Origin: Stromatinia cepivora
Lineage: Eukaryota > Ascomycota > Leotiomycetes > Helotiales > Sclerotiniaceae
Length of the DNA stretch: 64,000 nucleotides
Direction of reading: 5' to 3'
NCBI GenBank assembly: GCA_014898415.1
Contig: RCTD01000013.1
Span: 1 to 64,000 of the forward strand
In this document: piece by piece, positions 1 to 10,548 of the stretch
Position numbering within the stretch: position 1 is the stretch's first letter
Layout: each line of letters begins with the position of its first letter
The notes under the pieces: generated by a model
The model's database searches: none
Seen by the model: the letters and a program-made list of their open reading frames with translations, nothing else
What the model was told of the DNA's origin: nothing
Position numbers and translations under genes: made by a program

Positions 1-797
1 CCACAAGGTCAGTAATCATCAAGCTTCTTGAAATCGTAGATCCACTTACTTTCTATACCAGCAAGTATTATAAGATTAATAATCATCGCACTTCTTTATA
101 TCATAGATCCACTTACACACTACAGCAGCAAGCATTGCAGAGTCAGTAATCATCACACTTCTTTAGATCTTAAGTCCACTTACAACCTATACCAGCAAGA
201 ACCACAAGATCAGTAATCATCGTACTTCTTTAAATCCTAGATCCACTTACAATCTACATCAATAAGTATTATAGGGTCAGTAATCATTACGCTTCTTTAG
301 ATCCTAGATCCACTTACATTCTATACCAGCAATCATCACAAGATCAGTAATCATCATACTTCTTCAGATTCTACATCCACTTACTTCCTATATCAGCGAA
401 CACCCAAAGGTCAGTACTCATCACGCTTCTTTAATTCGCAGATCCACTTACAAACTACACCAGCAAGCACCACAAGATCAGTAATCATCATACTTCTTTA
501 AATCCTAGGTTGACTTACATGCTATACCAGCAAGTACCACAAGGTCAGGAATTATCACGCTTCTTTAGATCCTAGGGCCACTTACCCACTATACCAGCAA
601 GCACCACAAGGTCAGTAATCATCATACTTCTTCAGATCCTAGGGCCACTTACCCACTATACCAGCAAGTACCACAAGGTCAGTAATCATCACGCTTCCTA
701 AGGTCCTAAGTCCACTTACTTCCTATACCAGCAAGCACCACAAGGTCAGTAATCATCACGCTTCTTGGATTACAGGTCTGCAAACTTCCTATATCGA
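1..797. repeat. 67-bp minisatellite, about 12 copies
   Basis: A strictly periodic tandem array. The anchor CCAGCAAG recurs with its GCAAG at 61, 128, 195, (262), 329, 396, 463, 530, 597, 664 and 731, each exactly 67 bases apart, so there are no indels over at least eleven units. Each unit contains CAGTAATCATCA, CGCTTCTTTAGATCCTAG and CCACTTAC blocks with scattered substitutions. The last unit decays after about 797. The array runs off the left edge, so its full length is unknown. A 67-base period is not a multiple of three and no reading frame survives, so this is not a protein repeat. Confidence 0.95.
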
Positions 798-1002
798 AAC
801 CCCTAGTCAGTACAAAATGATGAACGGTTTATTTCAGTGGTATATACATTCTAGACTCACTCTGTTAGCCTCATTGTCCTTTCTGTTTATTCGCTGATAC
901 TTACTATGAAACCCGATTCTTCATCCCTACTTTCCGAGGACATTTTGTCTAAAGTAAAGCTAATAAAATCAATATCCTCGAGCACTTTAATCGTGTTGCC
1001 CT

Positions 1003-1060
1003 AATATTGAAGAAAGATCACAAATATTGAAGAGAGATCACAGATATTGAAGAAAGATTA
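1003..1060. repeat. short 20-bp direct repeat, three copies
   Basis: AATATTGAAGAAAGATCACA is followed by two near copies at 1023 and 1043. No coding role is apparent. The segment between this repeat and the minisatellite holds nothing else that I recognise. Confidence 0.8.
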
Positions 1061-2380
1061 TCCTGGGCGCAAGCGGGGTATTTCAATGTGTTGCGGCCTA
1101 TTAGAATCAGCCCTATTTATTCCGACCAGGCCTGCTGACGTGTCAGACTTTCATTCGAGTGACTATTACGGTAAAGCGTACTTCGGTAACTGCGCCGAAA
1201 CTAGACTATTACGGCATAGCAGCCATTCGGACTGCCTGATCCGTGTATGACATAATCTATGGGATGCGATCAATACGATGACTCTCACCTGTACGTGGTG
1301 CATCCTACGAACCTTCGATCTTGTTATCGGAGAGCTAAGTAGAGTCGCTGGAGCTGGGTGGTGGTCGTACACTAATCGGAGGCAGTACTTGGAGCGAAGG
1401 TACACGCAGCTGAGCGCCGCTGAGGCACTCGCGACGAGCCCGGAACAGAGGACTACCAGCGAAACGGAGATGAAAACCATCCGACGGTCGAAGATACGAA
1501 TGACGAATTCAAAGCGGTACCGGCCATTTCGAGTCTGCGGTGGGATGCAGAGCCTGATAGGTGACTTTCGTTTAGTGAGCCCCTAAGCGGAACCAGCCCT
1601 TACGCGTCTGCAGTGGGATGCTCTGGGGTGTCGCGAGTAGAGTCCGGAATCCAACAATGCGTACGGCTTGCGGATATACCTTACCGGAAGTTTGCAGATA
1701 GTTGAGGGGAGCAGCGGTATGGAGGAGCGGATCAGGCAGCGTTTTTTTGAGTCCAGCGGAGGATGCAAAGCGGAGGAGAGCGATTATGAAGGGTTCACGA
1801 GAGGTCTAATAAATATTGTTGCGTGTACAGAGGGATATGATGTGGAGGTTTCTGCGGATTCCAGAGAAGCATCGTGGTAGAGACGGGCTTGAGGACGATA
1901 ATACGGGATTACAATGCTCTTATTAGGGGCTACGGCACCTCTCGACTCCAATCCGGTGTATTCGATGCGTCTCGAGTCGATTCTTTACGCGGCTACGAAC
2001 TATACATTGGGAGGAAGGGTTGTACAATGGCACTTTGGTTAGTGAGCTGGAAACGCTGTGTTTTTCGCTGCCTGGCTAGGGGCTAAGACACAGCAAAGCT
2101 TGCAAGATACGGTCGGCCTTGTTGTGCAGGAGAGATCCGGCAAGGTAACGCGAAACGGTGCACAAGCCGCGGGGCGTAGCGTATAATGGCAGCGACAGTG
2201 ACACTTTCTATACGGCTCGAGAGGACGGATGCGCGTTTCGGTCAATAATAGGGTTTAGGCAGCTGGCAATAGAGATACCGGGTAGGCTTAGGGAGCAAAC
2301 AAGTAGAGGGGTATGAGGGAAAGCTTCTGGTCCTGAGCGGAACCTCCGAAGGAAGATATCTTCTGGGAAAGTGTGGATAG
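1061..2380. other. G+C-richer stretch without recognisable gene
   Basis: This 1.3-kb block is visibly richer in G and C than its surroundings. It has small internal echoes, such as GACTATTACGG at about 1161 and 1204, and GTCTGCGGTGGGATGC with a near copy about 70 bases on. Only short frames below 105 codons occur, and none resembles a family I know. It lies immediately before LINE-like coding remnants, so it could be the 5' part of that element, but this is a guess. Confidence 0.3.
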
Positions 2381-2509
2381 GCGTTGCGAGCCTGTCTTGA
2401 TTCTATTCTAACAAACCAATACTTTATGTATATAACCCAAACGAACCTATATATAGAATCAATTCTTTACTTATCATCCCAGTGGACCTTCCTTAGCTGC
2501 CAAGCAGCA

Positions 2510-3402
2510 ATGGAGACCCGGGACATTCGGGTAAGGTGGTCTCCAGGACACACCGGAATCTGGAAACGAAGCAGCGGATATACTAGCGGATCTAGGTGCC
2601 GCCAGAGCACCCCGGATACTGAAGAGACTGCCGAGCCCACAATCAGTGGCTTACGCACAATAATGCGCGACCTCCACCTACAGACACAAGAAACATGGTG
2701 GGCCAAGGTGCAGCCAAGGCTCTCAGCTAACTATAGACGCTGGAAACTATGGTACCAGTGAAGGAAGGTGCTTTGCACGTGTTTACACACTAAGTTAGTA
2801 TCACGGGATAGTATGATTACACAGCACTTTCAGGGATCGGGGAATAGGTGGTACACGTGATTGGTAGAGTAAAAGAATTGAATGACTTGCCCTTGATTAT
2901 ATGAATCAAGAGCTGTATATATAGAACAAATGAGTGGTTATCTAGCCGATATGCACCTTAATTAGGCTAGATCTTTGTTTATTAGGATATCACGATCACC
3001 TTATCAATTGGTGGATTGGTAAGGGCTAGTAGATCCTTCATTCCGATTGGAAAGCATACGCTTTGATCCTTCATAAGATACAGGGGATTGCGGGGCTTTC
3101 CGTGACAGTTAGCTTAGCCTAGTTGGGATCAAAATCCCATTTCGGGTGGGATCTACCACCGGAAGTTCTCTCATACTAAAACCAACTGGAAATGTTCGTG
3201 CGGGCGCCCCAAGACGCCAGAACATATCATTTTCTGCAAGCTACTAGTGAAAACCTTCCGGAAATGGCCGCTACGACCTGCCTTACCTCCACTTGGCTCG
3301 ACAGAGGGACTCCAGTACCTACAGCAGCTAGCTGATAAACCGATCCACTTCTTCGATCTCCTGGAAATGACAGAGTTCTACTCTAAAATTTGTCATCGCT
3401 AA
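2510..3402 (+). pseudogene. Tad1-like LINE remnant (RNase H and C-terminal zinc knuckle)
   Basis: Two separated pieces of one LINE ORF2 are visible. At 2510-2761 the frame reads VRWSPGHTGI followed by a PTISGLRTIMRDL-type segment and WW, the C-terminal half of the RNase H domain of Tad1-clade fungal LINEs. At 3142-3402 a second open frame reads YHRKFSHT, then CSCGRPKTPEHIIFC, the Cys/His knuckle near the LINE C-terminus, and ends at TAA 3400. The 380 bases between them are AT-rich and frameless. The reverse transcriptase and endonuclease are absent, so the element is dead. Downstream to about 3640 the sequence may be the LINE 3' untranslated region. Family assignment rests on motif recall. 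Confidence 0.6.
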
Positions 3403-4573
3403 CGCGGTAACCATCCTCTCCCTTTCCTTTGTTTCCCTTTTTCCTTCTATTTACTTTATAAAATATTCTGTATATTAACGGACTTTAATACTCGGCGACC
3501 TTGGTCACAAGACAGCAAGACGGCCTTTTGGCCTCAAACTAATACCTGCTAGTAGGCTAGAGACTCTATAATCATCTTGTGGTTAGATATTCACTTTGTG
3601 TTTCCCTTTCTCAACCGGCGGAGGGTGGACTCTAAATCAGGGTATAGCCCGAATCGCTTCAAGCGCGAAATGCTTTCTAGTTAAGCAGATATATATACTC
3701 TCCTTCTTATAGCTTAGCACGTCTCTATACCCTTCGGGAGGTGATAGGACAGTAGATCAACCTACTGCCCGCCAGACGGAAATGACAACTCTCTCTAACC
3801 CATATGGTTAAAAAAACCCAACGTAGGGTTTTTTTTTAAAAAAAAATGCCAAGCCCCATACAAATTGTGAGGGACCGCATCTACGCAGCGCGCACGGTAG
3901 TTTGCAGCATGGGGGTAGGGTTTTTTTTAGAAGTACGCGGAGGAAACAGGTAAGAATTAACTTCAGATGAATCCCATCCCAGGCGACCCGATCTCCGTTG
4001 TCCGTTTGTTTATAACCCATCGTGGTGGATTAATATCCCGGATTGAATTTGACGGGTTAAAAGTTGATAAGGTTCCCTAACTTCCATAATTCTAAAATGG
4101 TCTTGGGGTCAAGTCCATTTGTTTTCCACCCAAATATTTAGCGTGGATTTGCCGAGAGGGTCAAGTCCATTTAGGTCAAGTCCATTTATTAGGGTTAGCT
4201 CCATATCCGCTCGAATATCGCTCGGAGACGCTTCAAATTCGAGTATGAGTTAATCCCAATATATACGATACCCACCCCGTTGAGTATTCCCCCCGAACCC
4301 CATTAGAAGGTAAATTATACGACGACATCATTATCGTCGTCGATTTTTGATGGGGTGAGCCCATGCACAGACCGAGTCAGTCAGTGCAGGGGCCCGTCCG
4401 CCAATATATAGGCCACATCCACCCAAATGTTCATCCCAAGCATCAAGTGAAGTATAAAAGTATAAATGTATCAAATCGGCAATTACAACCAGTCATTGTA
4501 CAGAGGGGTTCAGAGCATGAAATTTAGGATGTATTTAAACGAAGAAGTAGATATAGCAAAATAGAAGATATAA
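3403..4573. other. non-coding stretch with a poly-A/T hairpin and three short repeats
   Basis: No gene is recognised. At 3809-3836 there is an inverted repeat AAAAAAACCC-AACGTA-GGGTTTTTTT that would form a hairpin. The words GTCAAGTCCATTT occur three times between 4110 and 4190. The G+C and A+T patches alternate, as expected for layered transposon debris. Confidence 0.5.
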
Positions 4574-5050
4574 GAATTTCAAGAATTGCAAGAATTTCAA
4601 GTTGGAGAGTTCAAACCATTTTATATATCCCATATAGTGGAACCGTTTGTCCATTTCCCAGCACAAGGGGTCATTGTATGTTCGGAATACAAGTATGCCG
4701 TATTGCCCAGTCATGTCGATACCCATTTGAAGGACAAAGAGAAGCATAGGGCGGTGAAAGCCGACCGAGAACGTGTAGTTGCAGCAATCCAGGCCATTCG
4801 AGGGTTGAAAAGCAAGACAGCCGAGTTGAACCATTTAGCATTTCCCCCAGTAAGTAACCCCCTATCCCCATATTACAACAGGCCCCGGACCGACGGGTTG
4901 AGATGTCAATTGTACAACGAGTACGGTAACCTAACCTTATTCCTTTGGAATTACACCGTAGTTCTTGCTTGCGACTACTTAGTAGGATGGGTCAAGATCA
5001 ACCAGTCACTGCCCGAAGGCCAATTATCTTACTCCAATGACCGCAAATGA
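4574..5050 (+). pseudogene. OrsD-like (DUF3505-type) C2H2 domain fragment
   Basis: The open frame encodes an N-terminal segment of the fungal OrsD/DUF3505 type: a hydrophobic start, GVIVCSEYKYAVLPSHVDTHL, an HLKDKEKH helix, then a variable stretch, a NRPRTDGLRC block and a terminal GW. In the family the first motif is usually C-x2-C with H-x3-4-H. Here the second Cys position is Tyr (TAC), which fits a G-to-A change from a Cys codon. There is no ATG near the start and an in-frame stop lies just upstream, so the gene is a fragment. The sequence TACGGTAACCTAACC to TTACACCGTA (4921-4960) inside it may be a small insertion. The assignment is by family memory only. Confidence 0.5.
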
Positions 5051-5683
5051 TTGCTCATTTATAGTTGTAAGCGACATCTCATACCCGCCACGTTGCATTG
5101 CGAAAAGTAGCTTTCGTGTATTATTCAAACTGTCGCAAAAGGATAAAATAGGGCAGCGAAGTTTAGGGCACTGCCAAATTACGGTATCTTCACTAAATTG
5201 ATTAGCACAGGTATCCTCCCTTCTCTCTCATCCCAAGAATAAAAATTATGTGGCGGGCCCAGCGAATAATCTTTATTCATTGGGGTCGGGGAGGGTAACA
5301 TATGACTCTGTTGTTTCACTCGCTGTTTTGGAGGGTCAGGTCTAGGGTTTGCAGCTAGGATGCGGAGGAAACACTTCCTATTGGCTGGTGCTTATTTGTG
5401 GATAAAGCCTACTGGATCTCACTGTAAGTGCCAGTTCGTACATAAGAATCAAATTTCCGCGTTTCGAAAGTCAGAAAAACAATCCTTTTTAGACGTCGGA
5501 CCCGAGTTCTATGTTGCAGCCCGGAGCTCAATCCCTAACTTGAGAACCCTCATTGAACCTAGCGAAATCCCTTTTTTTTTTTTACAACGCCCCGACTTTA
5601 CCCCCTTGAAGCCCCAAAGATCTGGTGGAAGAACGCACAACCCTGCAATACAATCGATATTAGCATATTCAGCAAGAGCAACT
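5051..5683. other. spacer upstream of the 270-aa gene
   Basis: No gene is supported here. The frame of the next gene is open upstream from 5360 without homologous sequence, and I treat it as leader. A run of T at 5573-5583 is the only salient feature; it could be a promoter element. Confidence 0.4.
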
Positions 5684-6496
5684 ATGGTTGACATTGCCTC
5701 AATCATCATCGCTGTCGTTTCCCTTGTTGGCTCGCTCGTCGCAGCCCTCTTCACAGGATGGATCTCATATTATCTGGATCAAGCCAAACAGCGGAAAGCC
5801 ACTGCCGCCCTCATCCGCAAATATCGAGATCCTTTGACCCTCGCTGCATATGATCTTCAATCCCGGATCTGGGGTCTTCTAAATAGTCTGTTGGACTATG
5901 TTGAGGATGCGGAGAAGAGAGAAAATATATATACTTATACTGCCTTTTTGATCGGGCAATATCTTTCATGGACATATATTTTACGTCGACAAGCGCAATT
6001 CTTACGGTTTTCGACGGAGAAGACAAATCAGGAACTTAACCAGATCCTGGACGCCGTCAAAGATCAGTTCAGCAAGGACTATAGCTACAGCAGGCACTCG
6101 GGCGAGCAGGATCCAGTCATGCTGTGGCGTGGACAGCAGATGGCCATCGGAGAATTGATGACTCTTCAAGAAGAGGGAGGCCAGCTCTATTGCATAGGAT
6201 TTGCGGCATTCTCAGAAAGATACCACAAAGATCCCGAATTTAGCAAGTGGTTCCAGCCAATCAAGGATGGTGTCGACCAACTTGTATCCGCTCGTCGAAA
6301 AGAGAATCATGTTGTGACTTTTAGATTGCGGCGATTACAGCATCAGTTGATTGATTTGGTTCTTCTTCTAGATCCTCATCGATTAACGATTGAGAAAAAT
6401 GCAAAAGTTAAAGTGGATCCTGCTGCGGATATGTGCACATGCAAAAATTGTCCTGGGGTTGCTGAGATTCGGCCGATGGAGAGGCTTACAGTTTAA
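5684..6496 (+). CDS. conserved fungal protein with N-terminal membrane anchor, function unknown
   Basis: The product is 270 residues from ATG 5684. I chose this start because MVDIASIIIAVVSLVGSL begins a clean hydrophobic segment (residues about 4-26), and the 108 upstream codons show no conserved character. After the membrane anchor comes ALIRKYRDPLTLAAYDLQSR, then a mostly helical body with FLIGQYLSW, a QQMAIGELM stretch and a LRRLQHQLIDL helix. I recall such KYRDPL-DLQSR proteins as a recurrent lineage-restricted family in filamentous fungi, without known function. The tail has a CTCKNC motif that could bind a metal. The frame is intact and single-exon, unlike most of its neighbours. It is likely anchored in a membrane with the C-terminal body in the cytosol; the topology is inferred. 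Confidence 0.75.
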   Translation: MVDIASIIIAVVSLVGSLVAALFTGWISYYLDQAKQRKATAALIRKYRDPLTLAAYDLQSRIWGLLNSLLDYVEDAEKRENIYTYTAFLIGQYLSWTYILRRQAQFLRFSTEKTNQELNQILDAVKDQFSKDYSYSRHSGEQDPVMLWRGQQMAIGELMTLQEEGGQLYCIGFAAFSERYHKDPEFSKWFQPIKDGVDQLVSARRKENHVVTFRLRRLQHQLIDLVLLLDPHRLTIEKNAKVKVDPAADMCTCKNCPGVAEIRPMERLTV

Positions 6497-6588
6497 TATG
6501 GGGGAATATGATGGTCATCGGGGTTTATTCGAAAGTCGTTCTGGGAAATTTTTCGTTGATATGTCAAGGGAATGGGACTAGTAGTTAT

Positions 6589-6750
6589 CTCGGACGTAAC
6601 CTAACCTAACCTTACTCCTAACACTATTCCTAACCTTAGTTTCTTGGTATTACAGCGTGATACCGTTTTTTTTTTGGTGGTAGAATTAAGATGTGGTCCG
6701 TCCGGGGGTGAAATGGTATCACGCCGTGATACCGTTCTAGGGTAAATTAT
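6589..6750. repeat. TAACC runs and palindromic GTGATACC repeats
   Basis: The segment begins with GTAACCTAACCTAACC, has CGTGATACCGT near 6655, a run of ten T, and then the near-perfect palindrome GGTATCACGCCGTGATACC at about 6716-6734. A related TAACCTAACC word appears at about 4927. This looks like debris of a small inverted-repeat element. The TAACC run is not the TTAGGG-type telomere repeat. Confidence 0.5.
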
Positions 6751-8620
6751 TCTTTGTGTACCGCACATCTAACGAGAATAATATAATTGATATATTTTGA
6801 ATCGTCAAACTAAGATGAGTCTCATGATATAGATGTTAGATAGTTTATCGTTCAACTGAACATTGTGGTATTTTGATGCGGTCGTCCACCAAAATTTGAA
6901 TTGTTGTTGGCATGGGAAGTGCGCATTCCCAAAATACGGTAAGTTCCCCACACTATACTCCCCCTGTGACGTACGTCGTGCAAAAGAATCGTAAATACAT
7001 GGCCGGAGATCTGAGATGCGGGGGCATCTTTGCATGTACCGCGCATCGCCTCCCGCCCCCGCGATGTGCCGCCGGACCGCCGCGTAAGCTGGAACGAACG
7101 GGGCCAATCCACGCGCGCCGTTTGGGACGAACGGCGGCCGTTCGGTCCGTAATAATAGGCCAGCATCTCCGCCAGCTGCTAGAAGAACAGAGACTTGACC
7201 CCATTCGAACAATTGTATTAGAAGCCCATCGCAAGGCGAGCATAGAACCCCCGCTGCCGCGGTGCAACCCAGAATCTTGCGCACTGGGAGACGGCCTCAA
7301 TCCCCAATTTCCCGAATCGTGGAGGCGCAGACTGCTCACGGCTACGGACAACTGGATGGATGGGTGTGAACGTCGGCGTATGATCACGACCCGGTGATCT
7401 CATCTAACACTCAGACGTAATATGTTTAGCACCTGCGGGGTGAGGTAGATGATCGAGAAGAGCCAAATTGAAACTCGACTGAGCAACCGGAAATTTGCTG
7501 GCAGGATTGGAAGAAAGTTTAAGATCAAACGTACCTGGCCAAGCTGGCTGGCAAGATTACTCTCCGGATCCTCATTCTGCAGACCAGTATCCTCATCATC
7601 GTCATCCTACCGTACTTACCAAGCTGAGCCGACACAGGCGCAGGCGCAACCCGAGGAGCAACGGCGAGAACAGCAGATTGAGAAGCTTGAAACTGAACCG
7701 ACACAACCCGATTACGAGTGACACGCGTAATCACAAAATCTGACTGGTAGCGCTTGGAAGGACTGGGACCATCCAGGCCACCGGATCCATGCTAAGCGCC
7801 CGAACTAAGACGTTAGTGCTTACTGGGAGCCATGACAAAGAAGATTATATAAGTAAGGTTGAAGTAAAGAAATCGTGAAAGAACGAGTGAAAATGGTACC
7901 CACCGGACGGGATTGCGGTTGTTCTTTTGTAGTTCTTTTGCAGTGCAGTGGAAAGAAAACGATCATGTGGTACGCGATGCAGAGCCCTAATCGATACCAC
8001 GCTGCCGCCAAAACAATCACCACGCATCTGTCCGAAGTAGGAAGACCTCAAGCAGGCAGAAAGGGCACGGCCACCGCCGATTTTAAAATGATGCCTGCCT
8101 AATTCACTTGATCGATCATATTACCCCGCTCCGTTGACGATACATTTCTTGCATTTTCTCTCTCGAATCTACTATTATGATCAGCTAGACCTGGACAATC
8201 TTTGCGGCAACCTACCACATTACCAATCAATACCTTTGAGCGATGGTGTAGGAGGGGATGATCCTGTTGGTGCATGTAGAAGTGGTTTCAAAAGGCAAAC
8301 ACTTTTCGTCAGAAATCGAGGCAGCCGCCGGGGAAATCAATGGGTAAGAAGTGGGGTGCCTACTGTACGACGCCGACAGAGCGCCACAACGTGTGTTCCC
8401 GCCACTAATGCACCCTTTTCACACCAACCCATGCGGATCTGCTTCCCCGCCCGCACGTTCACGATTGATGAGATGGTTACTTGCATACCCTTCGCATGTG
8501 TGAACCTTCATATCAGCAGCCACTGGCATGACCAGCCGATTGCATCGCCAACGACAGACTTCATTATAGACATTTTAAAAATATAATTACCAATGTCAAC
8601 ACATAGAATGAATCTTCAAA
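6751..8620. other. unassigned stretch with a G+C-rich island at 6900-7400
   Basis: Several overlapping frames of 60-161 codons exist on both strands. The longest, 6912-7397 on the plus strand, is open mainly because the island is G+C-rich and lacks stops in several frames at once. None shows a motif I can name. At 8134-8586 there is a 150-codon frame with His/Cys-containing text and no recognised domain. The block may contain a small gene or an ancient insert, but I cannot support a call. Confidence 0.3.
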
Positions 8621-9059
8621 ACAGTTATAGGTTATTCTGAGGAAAAGCGACAAAACCTAAATGATCTTCGGTGGTAAAGGAATTGGAATCGTGATTACTA
8701 AGCATTGTCTGAATCGTCAGACAATCGATCACGACTCAATGCCTAAACAATTTGAGCCTGTCCCTAAGCACCTTAGAATATGTTGCTTGAATACCGTACC
8801 TACACATATCCTTTGTACATCGCGGGCAATACAGCTAGCTGCTGCAGCAATTATAGAATGAGTAAATAATCTGCTTGAAAATATGCCAATGATTAAAGCA
8901 ACTTTCGATTTCGCAAGATGCGGCACCATTTCTGGGTGCTGACCGTTGTCGAGCAGGAAGAGTTGAAGGTGACAAAGGTCAGCGTAGAGCCTCAAATCAC
9001 CACATGCCAAAAGCAGCGAGTTAAAGCCTCAAGTTATATTGATGACAAATATCTAGACT

Positions 9060-9434
9060 AACTGTATTAGATTTAGTGCTCAAGAGAGTGTGCTTGCCCA
9101 GCTAAGGACAGGGATAGCGAGGTTGAACTCGTATCTATTCCTCATCAAAGCTGCACCATCAGATCAGTGTGCCTGTGGGGAAGCCAGAGAAACTGTTGAA
9201 CACTTCCTTTTTCGATGCCGAAGATGGATCACATACCGAACAGAGATGCTTCAGTGTACAGAAATTCACAGGAGCAACATTTCATTCTACCTAGGAGGAA
9301 AATCGCTATCGGATAACAAGAGTTGGACTCCTAATATGAAAGCAGTCCGAGCGACGATACGATTTGCGACAGCCACAGGCCGGCTTGACACTGACCCTTG
9401 GCAAGAAAACAGCCAACAGACTGACCGTACTTAA
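9060..9434 (+). pseudogene. second LINE-type C-terminal remnant (reverse transcriptase tail)
   Basis: The frame reads SVLAQLRTGIARLNSYL, then DQCACGEARETVEHFLF and CRRW, the Cys/His tail found after the RT and RNase H of fungal non-LTR retrotransposons. Everything upstream of the LRTG motif is missing, as expected for 5'-truncated LINE insertions. Downstream to about 9740 lies a probable 3' untranslated region with GGGTTAGCCGCCGGGCG followed by TTAATAAATTGTGTGTGTGTG. That end directly abuts the 3' end of the pogo element, so the LINE and the DNA transposon are nested. It differs in sequence from the LINE relic at 2.5-3.4 kb. Confidence 0.7.
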
Positions 9435-9737
9435 CTACTTTTCACCCAGCTAATTTAACACTAACCACTTCGTGCCGTAGAGAGGAGGCATCGCTTCAGC
9501 TGCTGAGGATAGGACGCTGAACACTTGGAGAATAGCCTTCAAGCTAGCCTGCTAACATTAGTAACCCACGAGAATCTATAAAGATAAGTCAGAAGAGAGA
9601 AGCCAGAAGCAGAAACAGTTGATGTATGGGCTCAAGGAGTTAAGAATTTACTGTAAGAAATGTTCTTGTATATTAGTAATAGTTGCCCTATCGGGTTAGC
9701 CGCCGGGCGTTAATAAATTGTGTGTGTGTGTATAAAG

Positions 9738-10548
9738 CATCCGGGCATGTTCTTATAGGGTTTTGCTAATCAACCGCGCCTTTTTGCTATTCAACCGCGG
9801 CTTTCCCCGAATAAGTACTAAGAATCTGACTAATCTTCTTACTAACCGGCTCTATGTTCAAGTCGAAAATGAAGTTAATTAGAAGTTTGTTTGTAAATAC
9901 AATAGTCTTTTTTCCCCTTTAATATTATATTCTTTGTATAGCCTTCGATCCCAAATAGTATATCTTCAAATTTCATAATATACTTATTTCGATTGAGCGA
10001 TAAAATTGTATGATAAGTATATAGAAAATAAGTGAATCTCTGAAAATCGGTACCGCGGTTGAATAGCAAAAAGGCGCGGTTGATTAGCAAAACCCTTCTT
10101 ATATTATGCCCGGGTTTACCGCATTTACTACAGCACCTAGAACTTGATGCTTCCGCTTGAACCACCCCCTCTTCCGATACCATTTCAGGTTGATTCTCAA
10201 CCCCATTCTCTTTTTGTAGAATAAGATCTAGCCCTTGTTGAACTGTAAGAGTTCCTCCACGTTTTAGTTGAATATTCTTCTTTTTCCGACGTTTACTAAG
10301 CATTTGGTTGGCCTCTCGAAGTGCATGAATCTCGGACTGGATAATGGCCATTTCTTGAGCTAGTTGCTCAGTACCCTTAACTAAAGAAGAGACTGCCCTT
10401 ATAAGAGGTGTTGAAGATCCTCCTCTCTCGTTCAACTGCCTTCTAACTAGAGCAGATTGAGCAATCGCTTCAGCTGGATTATGTGGTGTTTGGGACGTCC
10501 AATGGGTAGTACTAGCCGGAGGAGGGGTAGGCGTTGCGGTTGAGGGGT
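9738..10548 (-). pseudogene. pogo-like transposase, C-terminal segment (interrupted by MITE)
   Basis: Read leftwards from about 10545, the frame has a proline-rich linker, HWTSQTPHNPAEAIAQSAL, a helical stretch with LSKRRKKK, and the zinc knuckle CSKCGKPGHN (C-x2-C-x4-H). This is the usual C-terminus of fungal pogo/Fot transposases. The knuckle is cut after GHNIR by the MITE, and the open frame that continues through the MITE to 9875 is artificial. The final Cys of the knuckle (RTCP) lies beyond the insert at about 9741. The strand is opposite to that of the DDE core next to it. Confidence 0.8.
9758..10095. mobile_element. hAT-type MITE, 338 bp, with perfect 43-bp inverted repeats and 8-bp target duplication
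   Basis: The left end GGGTTTTGCTAATCAACCG (repeat 9758-9800) is the exact reverse complement of 10053-10095. Immediately outside both ends stands TTCTTATA (9750-9757 and 10096-10103), an 8-bp target-site duplication, the length made by hAT transposases. Each inverted repeat itself contains two near copies of TTTTGCTAWTCAACCGCG. There is no coding capacity of its own. Removing the insert plus one duplication joins CGKPGHNIR to TCP, a continuous zinc-knuckle frame of the pogo transposase, so the MITE arrived after pogo. The perfect repeats suggest a recent insertion. Confidence 0.9.

Noticed and set aside
1..797. CRISPR array
   Set aside because: The 67-bp units are contiguous and similar along their whole length; there are no unique spacers, and the host is a fungus.
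6589..6605. Interstitial telomere (TAACC run)
   Set aside because: Filamentous ascomycete telomeres are TTAGGG; this is a short CCTAA-like run lacking the third base and is surrounded by palindromes of another kind.
6912..7397. 161-codon frame in the G+C-rich island
   Set aside because: Three frames are open over the same stretch on both strands and none shows a domain; openness is explained by low A+T.
9875..10060. C-terminal extension of the pogo frame through the MITE
   Set aside because: The open frame from the zinc knuckle to 9875 is MITE sequence read by chance; the true continuation is beyond the insert.
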